Source: Flavobacteriales bacterium UBA1937
Lineage (GTDB): Bacteria; Bacteroidota; Bacteroidia; Flavobacteriales; Weeksellaceae
Reading direction: 5' to 3'
Assembly: GCA_002337005.1 (NCBI GenBank)
Contig: DDFD01000037.1
Span: forward strand, 1-64,000
DNA: 64,000 nucleotides
Shown here: one piece after another, positions 26,322-35,201 of the stretch
How the letters are laid out: every line of letters starts with the position of its first letter
How positions within the stretch are numbered: position 1 is the first letter of the stretch
Notes under the pieces: model-generated
Database searches by the model: none
What the model saw: the letters and a program-made list of their open reading frames with translations, nothing else
What the model was told of the DNA's origin: nothing
Program-made: the position numbers and the translations under genes

Positions 26322-27407
26322 ATGAATAATACGCAATCAGTTTTTGACCCTAGTCTCTATGATATTTCCGTAGGTTCACATAAAAATAAAGCCGTAATTT
26401 GGCTTAGATTTCCTTTTGATCCGTCTTTGGTTATTGCACTTAAAAGCGTCACGAAAGCGTATTGGTCTAGAACACAAAAATCTTGGTATATCTTAGATAC
26501 TAATAAAAACAGAGAAATTTGTAACCTCGAAAAAAAAATAATTGGGAAAGCAGCTTTCGAAAAAATAAGTCCAGAAAATTTTATAGAATTAGAAAAATTT
26601 AAAAATAGACTTATTTTAAAAGGATTTTCCTACAATACTATTAGAACCTATTGCAACGAATTTGCTCAGCTTTTGTATGCTTTAAAAAATAATCAGATAC
26701 AGTTTCTTTCTAAGGATAAACTTCAAAGTTATTTTCTTTACTGTCATAAAGATCTCAATTTATCAGAAAACCAAATACATAGTAGGATAAATGCCGTGAA
26801 GTTTTATTACGAAAAAGTACTGCATCAAGAAAAAATGTTTTTCGATATTCCTCGACCCAAAAAACCGCAATTGCTGCCCAAATTTTTGAATACCGAAGAA
26901 ATAAAGAAAATTTTCAAAGTAACCGAAAACCCAAAACACAAACTCATTCTTCAACTTTCCTACGGAATGGGACTTCGGGTAAGCGAAATTGTAAACCTGA
27001 AAATAGAGAATATTGATAGTGTTTCCAAAAAAGTAAGAATAGAAAAATCAAAAGGCAAAAAAGACCGTTATGTAAATCTTCCAGATAGCATCCTTACAGA
27101 ATTGAGACAGTATTACAAAGAAAATCGCCCCAAAAAGTATCTCTTCGAAGGGCAAAACCAAGAGCAATATTCTATCAGAAGTGCTCAAAACGTTTTTAGA
27201 AATGCTATGCAAAAAGCAGGAATTCATAAAAAAATAGGAATTCACGGTTTGAGACATAGTTACGCAACTCATCTTTTGGAATTTGGAACAGATATTTCAC
27301 TCATTCAAAAATTACTTGGTCATAATGATATCAAAACTACTTTAGTCTATACCAATGTTTCCCAAAAATCTATTTCTAGCGTGGTTTCTCCTTTAGACAG
27401 AATTTAG
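26322..27407 (+). CDS. Tyrosine recombinase adjoining the cassette array
   Basis: 361 residues from the ATG at 26322; the frame also opens at a TTG at 26253, but that would overlap the promoter. Domains: an extra N-terminal ~80-residue module (KAVIWLRFPFDPSLV, then YWSRTQKSWYI), a SAM-like core-binding domain (~90-185), then the catalytic domain with R219 (GMGLRVSE), K244 (KGKKDR), H308-x-x-R311 (HGLRH), H334 (LLGHND) and Y343 (VYTNV). It ends VVSPLDRI, recalling the SPLD end of IntI proteins, but the IntI-specific extra segment between the lysine and HxxR motifs is absent. It is therefore XerD-like. Position and orientation are those of an integron integrase. Confidence 0.85.
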   Translation: MNNTQSVFDPSLYDISVGSHKNKAVIWLRFPFDPSLVIALKSVTKAYWSRTQKSWYILDTNKNREICNLEKKIIGKAAFEKISPENFIELEKFKNRLILKGFSYNTIRTYCNEFAQLLYALKNNQIQFLSKDKLQSYFLYCHKDLNLSENQIHSRINAVKFYYEKVLHQEKMFFDIPRPKKPQLLPKFLNTEEIKKIFKVTENPKHKLILQLSYGMGLRVSEIVNLKIENIDSVSKKVRIEKSKGKKDRYVNLPDSILTELRQYYKENRPKKYLFEGQNQEQYSIRSAQNVFRNAMQKAGIHKKIGIHGLRHSYATHLLEFGTDISLIQKLLGHNDIKTTLVYTNVSQKSISSVVSPLDRI

Positions 27408-27420
27408 TAACATTGGCATC

Positions 27421-27568
27421 TAGTGTATTATATGAAAAACGAAACACAAAATTGCAAATTTTTTGTTATCAGATGGTTGCGTTTTTAAGACGCAAAGTTT
27501 TTACTTTGTTAACATTTCTTGCGCCTTTGCGTATTTTATAGTTAATAAATAATATAAAAAATACACTA
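27421..27568. repeat. MITE-like element, left copy
   Basis: 148 bases bounded by the inverted repeat TAGTGTATT / AATACACTA. The interior has the palindromic stretch TTGCGCCTTTGCGT and matches the element at 28151 along most of its length. No ORF. The remainder of 27408-27803 shows no gene; it ends in the AT-rich leader of the SSB gene. Confidence 0.7.
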
Positions 27569-27803
27569 AGAGTAAATATAATTATGTGATAATTCAAATC
27601 CATAGTTTTTTGTGAAGAATCAATGAATTTAGAATTTTTTAACTAATTTAAAATCAATTAAAAATCCATTTACAAACGACTACAAACGAATCTAAATGTA
27701 TAAATACCGATTATTTTTTCTACTTCCTCACAACTTTGCAGCAAAGATTCGAGTGAAATACAGAACGACTCGTTTCTAACGTTTAATTTAAAAATTATTT
27801 ATT

Positions 27804-28133
27804 ATGTCTTTAAGAAACAAAGTGACACTTATTGGTCACACAGGAAAAGAAGTAGAAATCGTAAATTTTGAAAAAGGAAAAATCGCAAAAGTGAGCCTTG
27901 CTACTAATGATTACTACACCAATTCTCTTGGCGAAAGAGTAGAAGAAACACAATGGCACAATTTGGTTTTCAATGGTAAACTAGCAGACATTATGGAAAA
28001 ATATGTGCAAAAAGGCAAAGAAATTGCCGTAGAAGGTAAACTAACTTACAGAACTTATGACGATAAAGACGGACAAAAACGCTTTTTCACAGAAATTAGA
28101 GTAGAAGAGCTGGTACTCTTAGGTACTAAATAA
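27804..28133 (+). CDS. Short single-stranded-DNA-binding protein
   Basis: 109 residues consisting of one OB fold (LRNKVTLIGHTGKEVEI; AKVSLATNDYY; ETQWHNLVFNGKLADIMEKY; KGKEIAVEGKLTYRTYDDKDG). The acidic, phenylalanine-ended tail through which housekeeping SSB recruits partners is absent, so this is an accessory paralogue. It is bracketed by two related MITE-like elements and lies 396 bases after the array recombinase. SSB opens folded single-stranded attC sites in Vibrio; a link to the array is speculative. Confidence 0.85.
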   Translation: MSLRNKVTLIGHTGKEVEIVNFEKGKIAKVSLATNDYYTNSLGERVEETQWHNLVFNGKLADIMEKYVQKGKEIAVEGKLTYRTYDDKDGQKRFFTEIRVEELVLLGTK

Positions 28134-28150
28134 AAAACAATGATAACCTA

Positions 28151-28359
28151 TAGTGCATTATATAAAAAATTAAACGCAAAGGCGCAAATGATTTGTTATT
28201 AAATGATTACGTTTTTATGGCGCAACGTTTTAACTTTGTTAAAATTGAAAATCTTTGATTTTCTTGCGCCTTAAAAACAGTTTTCAATGAAAATTTTAAT
28301 TGCGCCTTTGCGTATTTTACTGTTAATGAATAATCTGAATGAATTTTGATAATGCACTA
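28151..28359. repeat. MITE-like element, right copy
   Basis: 209 bases bounded by perfect 11-bp inverted repeats TAGTGCATTAT / ATAATGCACTA. It is related to the 148-base element on the other side of the SSB gene but has ~60 extra bases inside. It contains ACGCAAAGGCGCAA and its complement, a repeat motif frequent in Flavobacteriia. Confidence 0.75.
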
Positions 28360-28381
28360 CGGGTAATGATAACTATTTATT

Positions 28382-28410
28382 GCCTTGTCAATTTTTTGGC
28401 AAGGCTTTTT
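28382..28410 (+). terminator. Terminator downstream of the SSB gene
   Basis: A GCCTTG / CAAGGC stem with a 12-base loop and five T. It lies beyond the right MITE-like element, before the GNAT gene. Confidence 0.75.
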
Positions 28411-28456
28411 AGTTCTAAAATTTCATCTTTGTATTCAAAATCATTATTTTTGAAAG

Positions 28457-28954
28457 ATGAAAATCAACATAAGACCAATCCAACCATCAGATAATGCGAT
28501 TTTAGCCAAAATTATCAGAAGTTGTTTCCACGATTATGAAGTAAAATGTACCGCAGGAACCGTCTATCAAGACCCTACAACAGATGATTTATTCACGCTT
28601 TTTCAAACGCCAAAATCTCAACTTTGGGTAGCAGAATTAGAGGATAAAATTGTTGGTTGTTGCGGAGTTTTCCCTACCGAAAATTTGCCAGAAAATTATA
28701 CAGAATTGGTAAAATTCTATATTTCCGAAAGTGGGAGAGGAAAAGGAATTGGCAGATTGTTGTTAGAAAAAACCATTGAATCTGCTCAAGAATTAGAATA
28801 TTCTCAGATTTATTTAGAAAGCATTCCTGAGTTTTCTACCGCTGTTTCTATTTACGAAAAGCAAGGTTTCCAATTTCTAGAAAAACCATTAGGAAATTCT
28901 GGACACGATGGTTGTAATCTTTGGATGCTGAAAGAAATTAATGCTTTTTCATAA
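28457..28954 (+). CDS. GNAT-family N-acetyltransferase
   Basis: 165 residues with a complete GNAT fold: IRPIQPSDNAILAKIIRSCF at the N-terminus, LWVAELEDKIVGCCGV, then the acetyl-CoA-binding loop SGRGKGIGRLLLEKTIE (R/Q-x-x-G-x-G/A near 95-105), and AVSIYEKQGFQFLEKP. The substrate is unknown. It is preceded by a terminator and a CATCTTTG -7-like element, so it is probably transcribed alone. Confidence 0.85.
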   Translation: MKINIRPIQPSDNAILAKIIRSCFHDYEVKCTAGTVYQDPTTDDLFTLFQTPKSQLWVAELEDKIVGCCGVFPTENLPENYTELVKFYISESGRGKGIGRLLLEKTIESAQELEYSQIYLESIPEFSTAVSIYEKQGFQFLEKPLGNSGHDGCNLWMLKEINAFS

Positions 28955-29093
28955 AAAATGATTGATAATTGTTAGAAATCAAAATGGTGTTTAAATTTAA
29001 GTTTCACCAATCGCCCAAAATCCATCATCCTACAAATATTTTTTCCGTATTTTTGCAAATCAATCATCAATTATCATTTATCAATTATAAAAA

Positions 29094-30836
29094 ATGAAGC
29101 CTAGTTTAGCGAAAGGAACCCGAGATTTTACAGCACAAGAAGTTTATCGTAGAAAATACATTATCAATACTTTACAAAAGAATTTTGAATTGTTTGGATT
29201 TCAACCATTGGAAACACCAAGTTTTGAAAACCTCTCAACCTTAACAGGAAAATATGGTGAAGAAGGCGATCGATTGATTTTTAAAATCTTAAATTCTGGA
29301 GAAATTTTCAATGAAAAGTTAGAATTTACAACCAGACTTTGGATTGAATTTCAAAAGTCTTTTATACAAACAATAAAGTATATTGTTGATAAAATTGGAA
29401 ATCAAGTTATTAATAATGATTCATTTTTAATTAATAATATTATAAAATCAAATTTCTTTAATTATTATCAGAATAATAAAGATTTTATTAATGATGATTT
29501 TAATTTTTTGAAGAAAGAAATTTTAAAGAAGATTGATGTTAATGAAAGAAATAAAGAAATTATAATAGATCTTTTAAATAAAAACTTTAAATATTTTCAT
29601 ATATTACTTTTTAATTATTTCATATCAAAGGATGCTAATTTAAATAATATAAAAATTAATTTAAGAGATAGAAATTTTAATTTTTTTCTTGATGAATTGA
29701 CTATTAAGATATTCTTTGCTAACTATAATAAAATTAGAAATAATAGTAGAATAATACCTGAAATTTCAGAAAAAGCTTTAAGATACGATTTAACGGTTCC
29801 TTTTGCACGTTTTGTAGCCATGAATCAAGGAACGCTTACTTTTCCTTTCAAACGATACCAAATTCAACCAGTTTGGAGAGCAGACAGACCTCAAAAAGGA
29901 CGTTTCAGAGAGTTTTATCAGTGTGATGCAGATGTAGTAGGCAGCGAAAGTCTTTGGCAAGAAGTAGAATTGGTGCAGTTGTATCTAAAGTCGTTCAAAG
30001 AATTGCAAATTCCTGTAAAAATCCATATCAATAATCGCAAAATTCTTTCTGGTTTAGCAGAATTTGCCCAAATTTCTGAGCAATTGATAGATTTTACCGT
30101 TGCATTGGATAAATTAGACAAAATCGGGAAAGATGGCGTGGTAAAAGAACTTCAAGAAAAAAATATAGCTGATGAAGCCATAGAAAAACTAAGTTTTCTT
30201 TTTGAAAATAAACCTCAAACCGAAGTTTTAGAAATTCTTAAAACCAATTTTGCCAACGTAGAAATCGGGAAAAGTGGAGTAGAAGAGCTAGAATTTGTCT
30301 TAGAAAATTGTAAAAATTTAGGAATTGAAGAGGAGTTGGTTTTTAATATCACTTTGGCTCGTGGTTTAGATTATTATACTGGTGCTATTTTCGAGGTGAA
30401 GGCACAAGGTGTAGAAATGGGTTCTATTGGCGGTGGCGGTAGATATAACAATCTTACCGAAGTTTTCGGAGTGAAAAATATTCCAGGAATTGGAATTTCT
30501 TTTGGGTTAGATAGAATTTATCTCGTGATAGAAGAACTAAATCTTTTCCCACAAAATTCAGAAAGAAAAATAGAATATCTTTTTGCCAATTATGGTGAAA
30601 AAGAAGCTGCAGAAGCGATGAAAGTTTTATCAAAATTGAGAGATAAAGGGATTGCCGCAGAAATTTATCCTGAAAGTACAAAACTTAAAAAACAATTTAC
30701 CTACGCTGAAAAGAAAGGCATAAAAAATCTTATATTTCTAGGAGAACAAGAACTATCAGACGGAAATATCACCATTAAAAATCTAGCTTCTGGAGAGCAA
30801 AAGACAATGAAAATTGAAGAGTTTTTAGAATCTTAA
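29094..30836 (+). CDS. hisS: Histidine--tRNA ligase with a large in-frame insertion
   Basis: 580 residues, about 125 more than the usual ~455 in this group. Class II synthetase motifs are intact: motif 1 region [18 protein letters not shown], motif 2 [20 protein letters not shown], the histidine-A motif [14 protein letters not shown], motif 3 GGGGRYNNL...GISFGLDR, and a C-terminal anticodon-binding domain. Between residues ~72 and ~218, where relatives have a ~25-residue linker, lies a lysine/asparagine/phenylalanine-rich segment coded by DNA visibly more AT-rich than the flanks (29307-29747). The frame is unbroken, so the enzyme is probably functional. Confidence 0.92.
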   Translation: MKPSLAKGTRDFTAQEVYRRKYIINTLQKNFELFGFQPLETPSFENLSTLTGKYGEEGDRLIFKILNSGEIFNEKLEFTTRLWIEFQKSFIQTIKYIVDKIGNQVINNDSFLINNIIKSNFFNYYQNNKDFINDDFNFLKKEILKKIDVNERNKEIIIDLLNKNFKYFHILLFNYFISKDANLNNIKINLRDRNFNFFLDELTIKIFFANYNKIRNNSRIIPEISEKALRYDLTVPFARFVAMNQGTLTFPFKRYQIQPVWRADRPQKGRFREFYQCDADVVGSESLWQEVELVQLYLKSFKELQIPVKIHINNRKILSGLAEFAQISEQLIDFTVALDKLDKIGKDGVVKELQEKNIADEAIEKLSFLFENKPQTEVLEILKTNFANVEIGKSGVEELEFVLENCKNLGIEEELVFNITLARGLDYYTGAIFEVKAQGVEMGSIGGGGRYNNLTEVFGVKNIPGIGISFGLDRIYLVIEELNLFPQNSERKIEYLFANYGEKEAAEAMKVLSKLRDKGIAAEIYPESTKLKKQFTYAEKKGIKNLIFLGEQELSDGNITIKNLASGEQKTMKIEEFLES

Positions 30837-30863
30837 ATCGAAATCAAAACCAAATGATAGCCG

Positions 30864-31451
30864 ATGAATATTGTATTAGAATGTAATTCTGAAAAAGAAG
30901 ATATTAAAATATTGAATAAAATAATATGGAGTAATTATCAGAAACGATATCTTATTTATACTTTATTTTTGTTTATAGGAGCCATTGTACTTTTAATTTC
31001 TGGATTTCAACAAGATTATACATTTTTATCTGCAATTGATATTAATGGAGATTTTAATCGCAAGAATATTTATCAATATAATTTTGATTTGTCTATAGCT
31101 TTTGGAATATCTTTATTGTTTATTGTTCTCGCTTTTATTAGTGTTTTTTTAAAGCAAAGGAAAAAATTTAATTTACAAGTACAAAGTTTAATCAAAATAA
31201 TTGATAATAAATCAACTAGAGTTATTACTGATGAGTTTTATGAGTACAAAACTTCAATTTTTGAGAGAAAATATAAATGGGAAGCTTTTGTAATATATAA
31301 TGTTTTGGGAGACTATTTGGTTTTTAATGTGATTAAGAAAGACAATAGTTATTCAGATTTTATTAATCTGAAACTTCTAGGTGAAGTTGATAAAAAATTA
31401 ATTTTTGATCATTTGAAAAATATAAAATTAGATGAAGAAATTCTGAAATAA
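30864..31451 (+). CDS. Two-helix membrane protein, YcxB-like
   Basis: 195 residues. Two membrane helices lie near residues 34-52 and 80-100; a ~95-residue soluble C-terminus carries a pattern like YcxB C-terminal domains (VITDEFYEYKTSIFERKYKWEAF, then DYLVFNVIKKDN). No function is known for the family. It follows hisS by 27 bases and shares the convergent terminator with the ytxH-like gene. Confidence 0.6.
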   Translation: MNIVLECNSEKEDIKILNKIIWSNYQKRYLIYTLFLFIGAIVLLISGFQQDYTFLSAIDINGDFNRKNIYQYNFDLSIAFGISLLFIVLAFISVFLKQRKKFNLQVQSLIKIIDNKSTRVITDEFYEYKTSIFERKYKWEAFVIYNVLGDYLVFNVIKKDNSYSDFINLKLLGEVDKKLIFDHLKNIKLDEEILK

Positions 31452-31455
31452 TAAA

Positions 31456-31480
31456 AAAAGCCATCAAAACGATGGCTTTT
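31456..31480. terminator. Convergent terminator
   Basis: A perfect 10-bp stem, AAAAGCCATC / GATGGCTTTT, with a five-base loop, working for both the YcxB-like gene (+) and the YtxH-like gene (-). Confidence 0.9.
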
Positions 31481-31482
31481 AT

Positions 31483-31779
31483 TTATTGATTCTGAAACTC
31501 AGTTTTTACCTCTTCTATTTTTTCCTCAGCTTTATCTTTCAGGTCTTCCATTTTAGTTTCTGCCTGAGATTTGTACTCATTGTACTTATTTTCTGCTTGA
31601 TTTTTAAGGTCTTCTGCTTTTGTTTTTAATTCATCACTAAATTTATTGATGTTATCCTTAGCATTGTTGATAAAATCATTTACTTTTTGTTTTTCTTCTG
31701 GGGTTGCTTTTTTATATCTCCAAAAAGCTAATGCGCCTAATCCAGCCAATAATCCGAATATTTTTACTCCTTTTTTCAT
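31483..31779 (-). CDS. YtxH-domain protein
   Basis: 98 residues: a short N-terminal glycine-rich membrane helix (IFGLLAGLGALAFW), then a highly charged amphipathic helix of repeating K/E heptads (DELKTKAEDLKNQAENKY) to the end. Such proteins are small membrane-anchored stress proteins of unclear mechanism. Its stop abuts the convergent terminator. Confidence 0.75.
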   Translation of the reverse strand: MKKGVKIFGLLAGLGALAFWRYKKATPEEKQKVNDFINNAKDNINKFSDELKTKAEDLKNQAENKYNEYKSQAETKMEDLKDKAEEKIEEVKTEFQNQ

Positions 31780-32159
31780 GACATTTAATTTTTAAATTAA
31801 TATTTTGTGATTGATGTTTACAAAGTTAGTGCTTTAGTGTCCTATAAAGTTACATAATTTATTGTAAACATTATAAAATTTATAGAATAAATTTATCTTA
31901 GTTTTAAATACTTAATTATTTAAAAATCAGTATTTAATAAATAAAGGATGCTGGTTCATCACTTTCAAGTGTATGATTGGTCACTTTATTCTTATTTTAA
32001 GAGAACGGTGCAATTTGAGAAGGGTAAATTATAGAATTACTGAATTATTAGAAAAAAAGACCTGTAATTTTATTTGGTATTAGCTAATAAATAATGAATT
32101 TCTATCTCAAAAAGTTCATCAAAAGATGAAAATATATTTTTTAGTTTCAAAAAAATGAT
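31780..32159. other. Gene-free AT-rich gap
   Basis: Between the ytxH-like gene and a promoter-like element at 32160. It holds the leader and promoter region of the ytxH-like gene. I see no gene or clear repeat in the rest. Confidence 0.5.
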
Positions 32160-32242
32160 TATATTTGAGTCATAATCTGAGTTTGATTATAAAAATACAA
32201 TGAAAAAATGTTCCTCTCGTGAAAGCGAGAGGAATTTTTGTT
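32160..32242 (+). ncRNA. Candidate short transcript with its own promoter and terminator
   Basis: TATATTTG at 32160-32167 is an exact -7 match; 44 bases later a perfect 9-bp hairpin (TTCCTCTCG / CGAGAGGAA, 32211-32234) is followed by TTTTT. No annotated gene on the plus strand uses either. Within it an ATG at 32200 opens a 14-codon frame (to 32244). Either a small RNA or a tiny peptide is possible; no -33 TTG is clear. Confidence 0.35.
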
Positions 32243-32245
32243 AAA

Positions 32246-32279
32246 AAAAGTGCTTCTCAAAAATATGGGAAGCACTTTT
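32246..32279 (-). terminator. Terminator of pruA
   Basis: An 11-bp stem, AAAAGTGCTTC / GAAGCACTTTT, with a T run on the minus strand, 21 bases after the pruA stop. Confidence 0.85.
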
Positions 32280-32299
32280 GCTATTTTATCATCTTAGTC

Positions 32300-33925
32300 T
32301 TAACCTAAGAACGGATATTTATAATCTGTAGGAGATAAGAAATTTTCTTTGATGCTTCTAGCAGAAACCCAACGCAGAAGATTCATTTTAGAACCTGCTT
32401 TGTCATTGGTTCCAGATGCTCTAGCTCCACCAAATGGTTGCTGACCAACCACTGCACCTGTAGGTTTATCATTAATATAGAAATTACCAGCCGCATTTTC
32501 TAGCGCTTTGGTAGCTTCATTAATTGCATATCTATCTTGTGCAAAAATAGCTCCTGTTAAAGCATACGGAGAAGTTTCATCTACTAATTTTAAAGTTTTT
32601 TTCCAGTCTTTATCTTCATAAACGTAAAGCGTAAGAATAGGACCGAAGATTTCTTCTTCCATACTTTCGTAATGAGGGTTGGAGGCTTCTATTACGGTAG
32701 GTTCTACAAACCAACCTTTTTTATCATCACAACCTCCACCAAAGATTACTTTGGCTTCTTTAGATTTTTTTGCTCTTTCTATGTAACCTTTGCATTTCTC
32801 GAAAGAGTTTTTGTCTATTACTGCATTTACAAAATTAGAAGGATCTTCTGGCGTTCCTACTTTAATGTCTGCCAATTGTTCTCCCATTATTTTTTTTACT
32901 TCCTTCCAAATAGATTTTGGGATATAAGCTCTAGAAGCGGCAGAACATTTTTGACCTTGATATTCGAAAGCACCTCTTACCAATCCTGTAGCTACCTGAG
33001 CAGGAATAGCAGTAGGATGTGCTACTACAAAATCTTTACCACCAGTTTCGCCTACAATTCTTGGGTAAGTTTTGTATTTGTGTATATTTTCCCCGATTTG
33101 TTTCCAAAGGCTTTGGAAAACGTTAGTAGAACCCGTAAAATGAATTCCAGAAAAATCAGGGTGCTCTAGAATTTGTTTAGATGTTTCAGCTCCATCAGAA
33201 AATACCATATTGATAACACCAGCAGGTAAACCAGCTTCTATCAAAACATCCATAATTACTTTCGCAGAGTAGATTTGCTTATCAGATGGTTTCCATACAA
33301 CTACATTGCCCATCATTGCCATAGAAACTGGTAAATTAAGAGCGATAGCAGTAAAGTTAAACGGTGTAATAGCATAGGTAAATCCTTCTAAAGGTCTGTA
33401 TTCTGAACGATTCCATATTCCTGCATCAGAAATAGGTTGCTCAGCATACAATTCCGTCATAAATTGTACATTAAATCTTAGGAAATCTATGGCTTCGCAA
33501 GCACTATCTATCTCTGCTTGGAAAACGTTTTTCCCTTGTCCTATCATTGTAGCCGCATTTATTCTATCTCTGTATGGTCCTGCTAATAAATCTGCAGCTT
33601 TTAAGAAAATAGAAGCTCTCTGCTCCCAAGGTAAATTAGCCCATTCTTCTCTAGATTTTAGACAAGAATTGATGGCTTCAGTAACTTGCTTTTTACCACC
33701 TTTGTAGTAAAAACCTAAGTTATGTTTGTGGTCTTGTGGAGAATGTAAGGTAACTTTTTCATCTGTTTTTACCTCTTTTCCGTTAATAACCATTGGGATT
33801 TCTACTTTTTCTTTCCACATTTTTTTGTAAGTGGAAATTAAAGATTTTACCTCGTTAGAACCTGGAGCATAGCTTCTTACAGGTTCGTTTTTAGGAGTTG
33901 GTACTTGCGAAATTGCGAATGACAT
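32300..33925 (-). CDS. pruA: L-glutamate gamma-semialdehyde dehydrogenase
   Basis: 541 residues, normal for the group-4/P5C dehydrogenase family. It oxidises glutamate semialdehyde to glutamate with NAD+ in proline breakdown. Visible are TPFNFTAIALNLP near 185, NAD-binding FTGSTNVF near 255, catalytic glutamate region VGETGGKDFVVAHP near 285, catalytic cysteine in EYQGQKCSAASRAY near 325, and EEEIFGPILTLYVY near 425. It stands alone; the proline dehydrogenase gene is not in the window. Confidence 0.95.
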   Translation of the reverse strand: MSFAISQVPTPKNEPVRSYAPGSNEVKSLISTYKKMWKEKVEIPMVINGKEVKTDEKVTLHSPQDHKHNLGFYYKGGKKQVTEAINSCLKSREEWANLPWEQRASIFLKAADLLAGPYRDRINAATMIGQGKNVFQAEIDSACEAIDFLRFNVQFMTELYAEQPISDAGIWNRSEYRPLEGFTYAITPFNFTAIALNLPVSMAMMGNVVVWKPSDKQIYSAKVIMDVLIEAGLPAGVINMVFSDGAETSKQILEHPDFSGIHFTGSTNVFQSLWKQIGENIHKYKTYPRIVGETGGKDFVVAHPTAIPAQVATGLVRGAFEYQGQKCSAASRAYIPKSIWKEVKKIMGEQLADIKVGTPEDPSNFVNAVIDKNSFEKCKGYIERAKKSKEAKVIFGGGCDDKKGWFVEPTVIEASNPHYESMEEEIFGPILTLYVYEDKDWKKTLKLVDETSPYALTGAIFAQDRYAINEATKALENAAGNFYINDKPTGAVVGQQPFGGARASGTNDKAGSKMNLLRWVSARSIKENFLSPTDYKYPFLG

Positions 33926-33970
33926 ATTTATTAGATTAAAATTTTAAACGTTATTTTTTTGAATATTTCA

Positions 33971-34001
33971 CAAATTTACAATTAATAAGAGAGTTCTACA
34001 A
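33971..34001 (-). promoter_or_regulatory. Promoter of pruA
   Basis: On the minus strand TTG (34001-33999), 20 bases, then TAAATTTG (33978-33971), a full consensus match, 45 bases upstream of the ATG. Confidence 0.65.
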
Positions 34002-34111
34002 TATACAAGCTATAGATTCTATTTATTTTAACTGATAATTATGAAAAATTTAACGAGATAAATATAATTCAAATCTCATTAAAAGTTCATTAATTTGTTA
34101 TAAAAAAAGAC

Positions 34112-34651
34112 ATGAAGAACAAAAAAATATTTTTAGTTTTAGGAATGGCAGCATTAGCTTTAGGAGTATTTCAATCTTGTAGCGGTGTAGGGATTCCTGA
34201 TGGAGTAAGAGCTGTGCAAAATTTTGAAAAAGATAAATACCTAGGAAAATGGTACGAAATTGCCAGATTTGATTATCGTTTCGAAAGAAATCTAGACAAT
34301 ACCACTGCAGAGTATTCTGTAAATGCAGATGGTACGATTAAAGTGCTGAATAAAGGTTATAATTTTAAAAAGCAAATGTGGGATTCTGCCGAAGGTAAAG
34401 CAAAATTTGTAGGTTCAGAAAACGAAGCCAGATTAAAAGTTTCTTTCTTTGGACTATTCTATGCAGGTTATAATGTGGTAGATATAGACAAGGATTATCA
34501 AACAGCTTTGGTCTATGGTAGCAGTACAAAATATATTTGGATATTATCTAGAACAAAAACCATAGATAATGACACTAAAAATAGATTGATACAAAAAGCT
34601 AAGGAAGATGGTTATGATGTTTCTCAATTTATTTGGGTGAAACATGATTAG
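34112..34651 (+). CDS. Outer-membrane lipocalin lipoprotein (Blc-like)
   Basis: 179 residues. Lipoprotein signal ending LGVFQSC (lipidated cysteine ~23). The lipocalin signature is present: DKYLGKWYEIARFDYRFER (GxW near residue 45), then YNVVDIDKDYQTALVYG and YIWILSRTKTI, the conserved Blc strands. Blc proteins bind fatty acids or lysophospholipids and help maintain the outer membrane under stress. It is divergent from pruA. Confidence 0.9.
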   Translation: MKNKKIFLVLGMAALALGVFQSCSGVGIPDGVRAVQNFEKDKYLGKWYEIARFDYRFERNLDNTTAEYSVNADGTIKVLNKGYNFKKQMWDSAEGKAKFVGSENEARLKVSFFGLFYAGYNVVDIDKDYQTALVYGSSTKYIWILSRTKTIDNDTKNRLIQKAKEDGYDVSQFIWVKHD

Positions 34652-34725
34652 GGCTAAAAATATTCTTGCCCATTTGTTTTGAAACCAACAAATGAGCAAG
34701 AGATCACACTGATAAAGATTTATTT

Positions 34726-35124
34726 TTAATTTCTAAAACATGCAGACCACGCATTATTTTCATATGCTTTTATACAATTAGTAGAAGTATCATATATAAT
34801 CATACCGTTTATAGGTGAAGAAATAGCACTAGTGGTAGTTCTGGTTAATAATAATGCCATATCAGACGATTTTAGTTCTAGCAATGCACTTGTTTCAGGA
34901 GTTGACTGGGTTACACCTAAATTTCCGTTATTAACAAGTGTAAGCATTTCTATGGGCGTAGTTGCACTATTATTAACTTCTAATGCTTTAGTAGCAGAAG
35001 TATTATTTTTTGTTACTATTTCTAAAGTGGCGGTAGGTGTTACTGTACCAGTTCCTATCCCTACTTGAGCCTTAACAGAAGAAATAAAGCCTAATAATAT
35101 GATGATTAAAATATTTTTTTTCAT
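34726..35124 (-). CDS. Short secreted 'VGI' repeat protein
   Basis: 132 residues. A signal peptide ends at VKAQ; then VGIGTGTVTPTATLEI, LGVTQSTPETSALLELKS, LLLTRTTTSAISSPINGMIIYD and KAYENNAWSAC, a module found at the start of many flavobacterial surface proteins. It closely parallels the first ~130 residues of the 668-residue protein encoded upstream (35202-37208) but stops after the module. It is probably a duplicate of that module; function is unknown. Confidence 0.7.
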   Translation of the reverse strand: MKKNILIIILLGFISSVKAQVGIGTGTVTPTATLEIVTKNNTSATKALEVNNSATTPIEMLTLVNNGNLGVTQSTPETSALLELKSSDMALLLTRTTTSAISSPINGMIIYDTSTNCIKAYENNAWSACFRN

Positions 35125-35201
35125 AATAGTTTATTTTAAAAAAGCTATTGATTGCTATGAGAATTAATTTTGAGTCTCATAGTATTTTATTCTTTTTCTA
35201 A

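Noticed and set aside
26322..27407. Calling the recombinase a true IntI integron integrase
   Set aside because: The segment between the lysine and HxxR motifs has XerD-like length and lacks the IntI-specific insertion, although the SPLD-like end and location fit.
29307..29747. Intein in hisS
   Set aside because: The segment lacks splice-junction residues (no N-terminal cysteine/serine block, no terminal HN) and any homing nuclease motif, and it is at a loop rather than an active-site motif.
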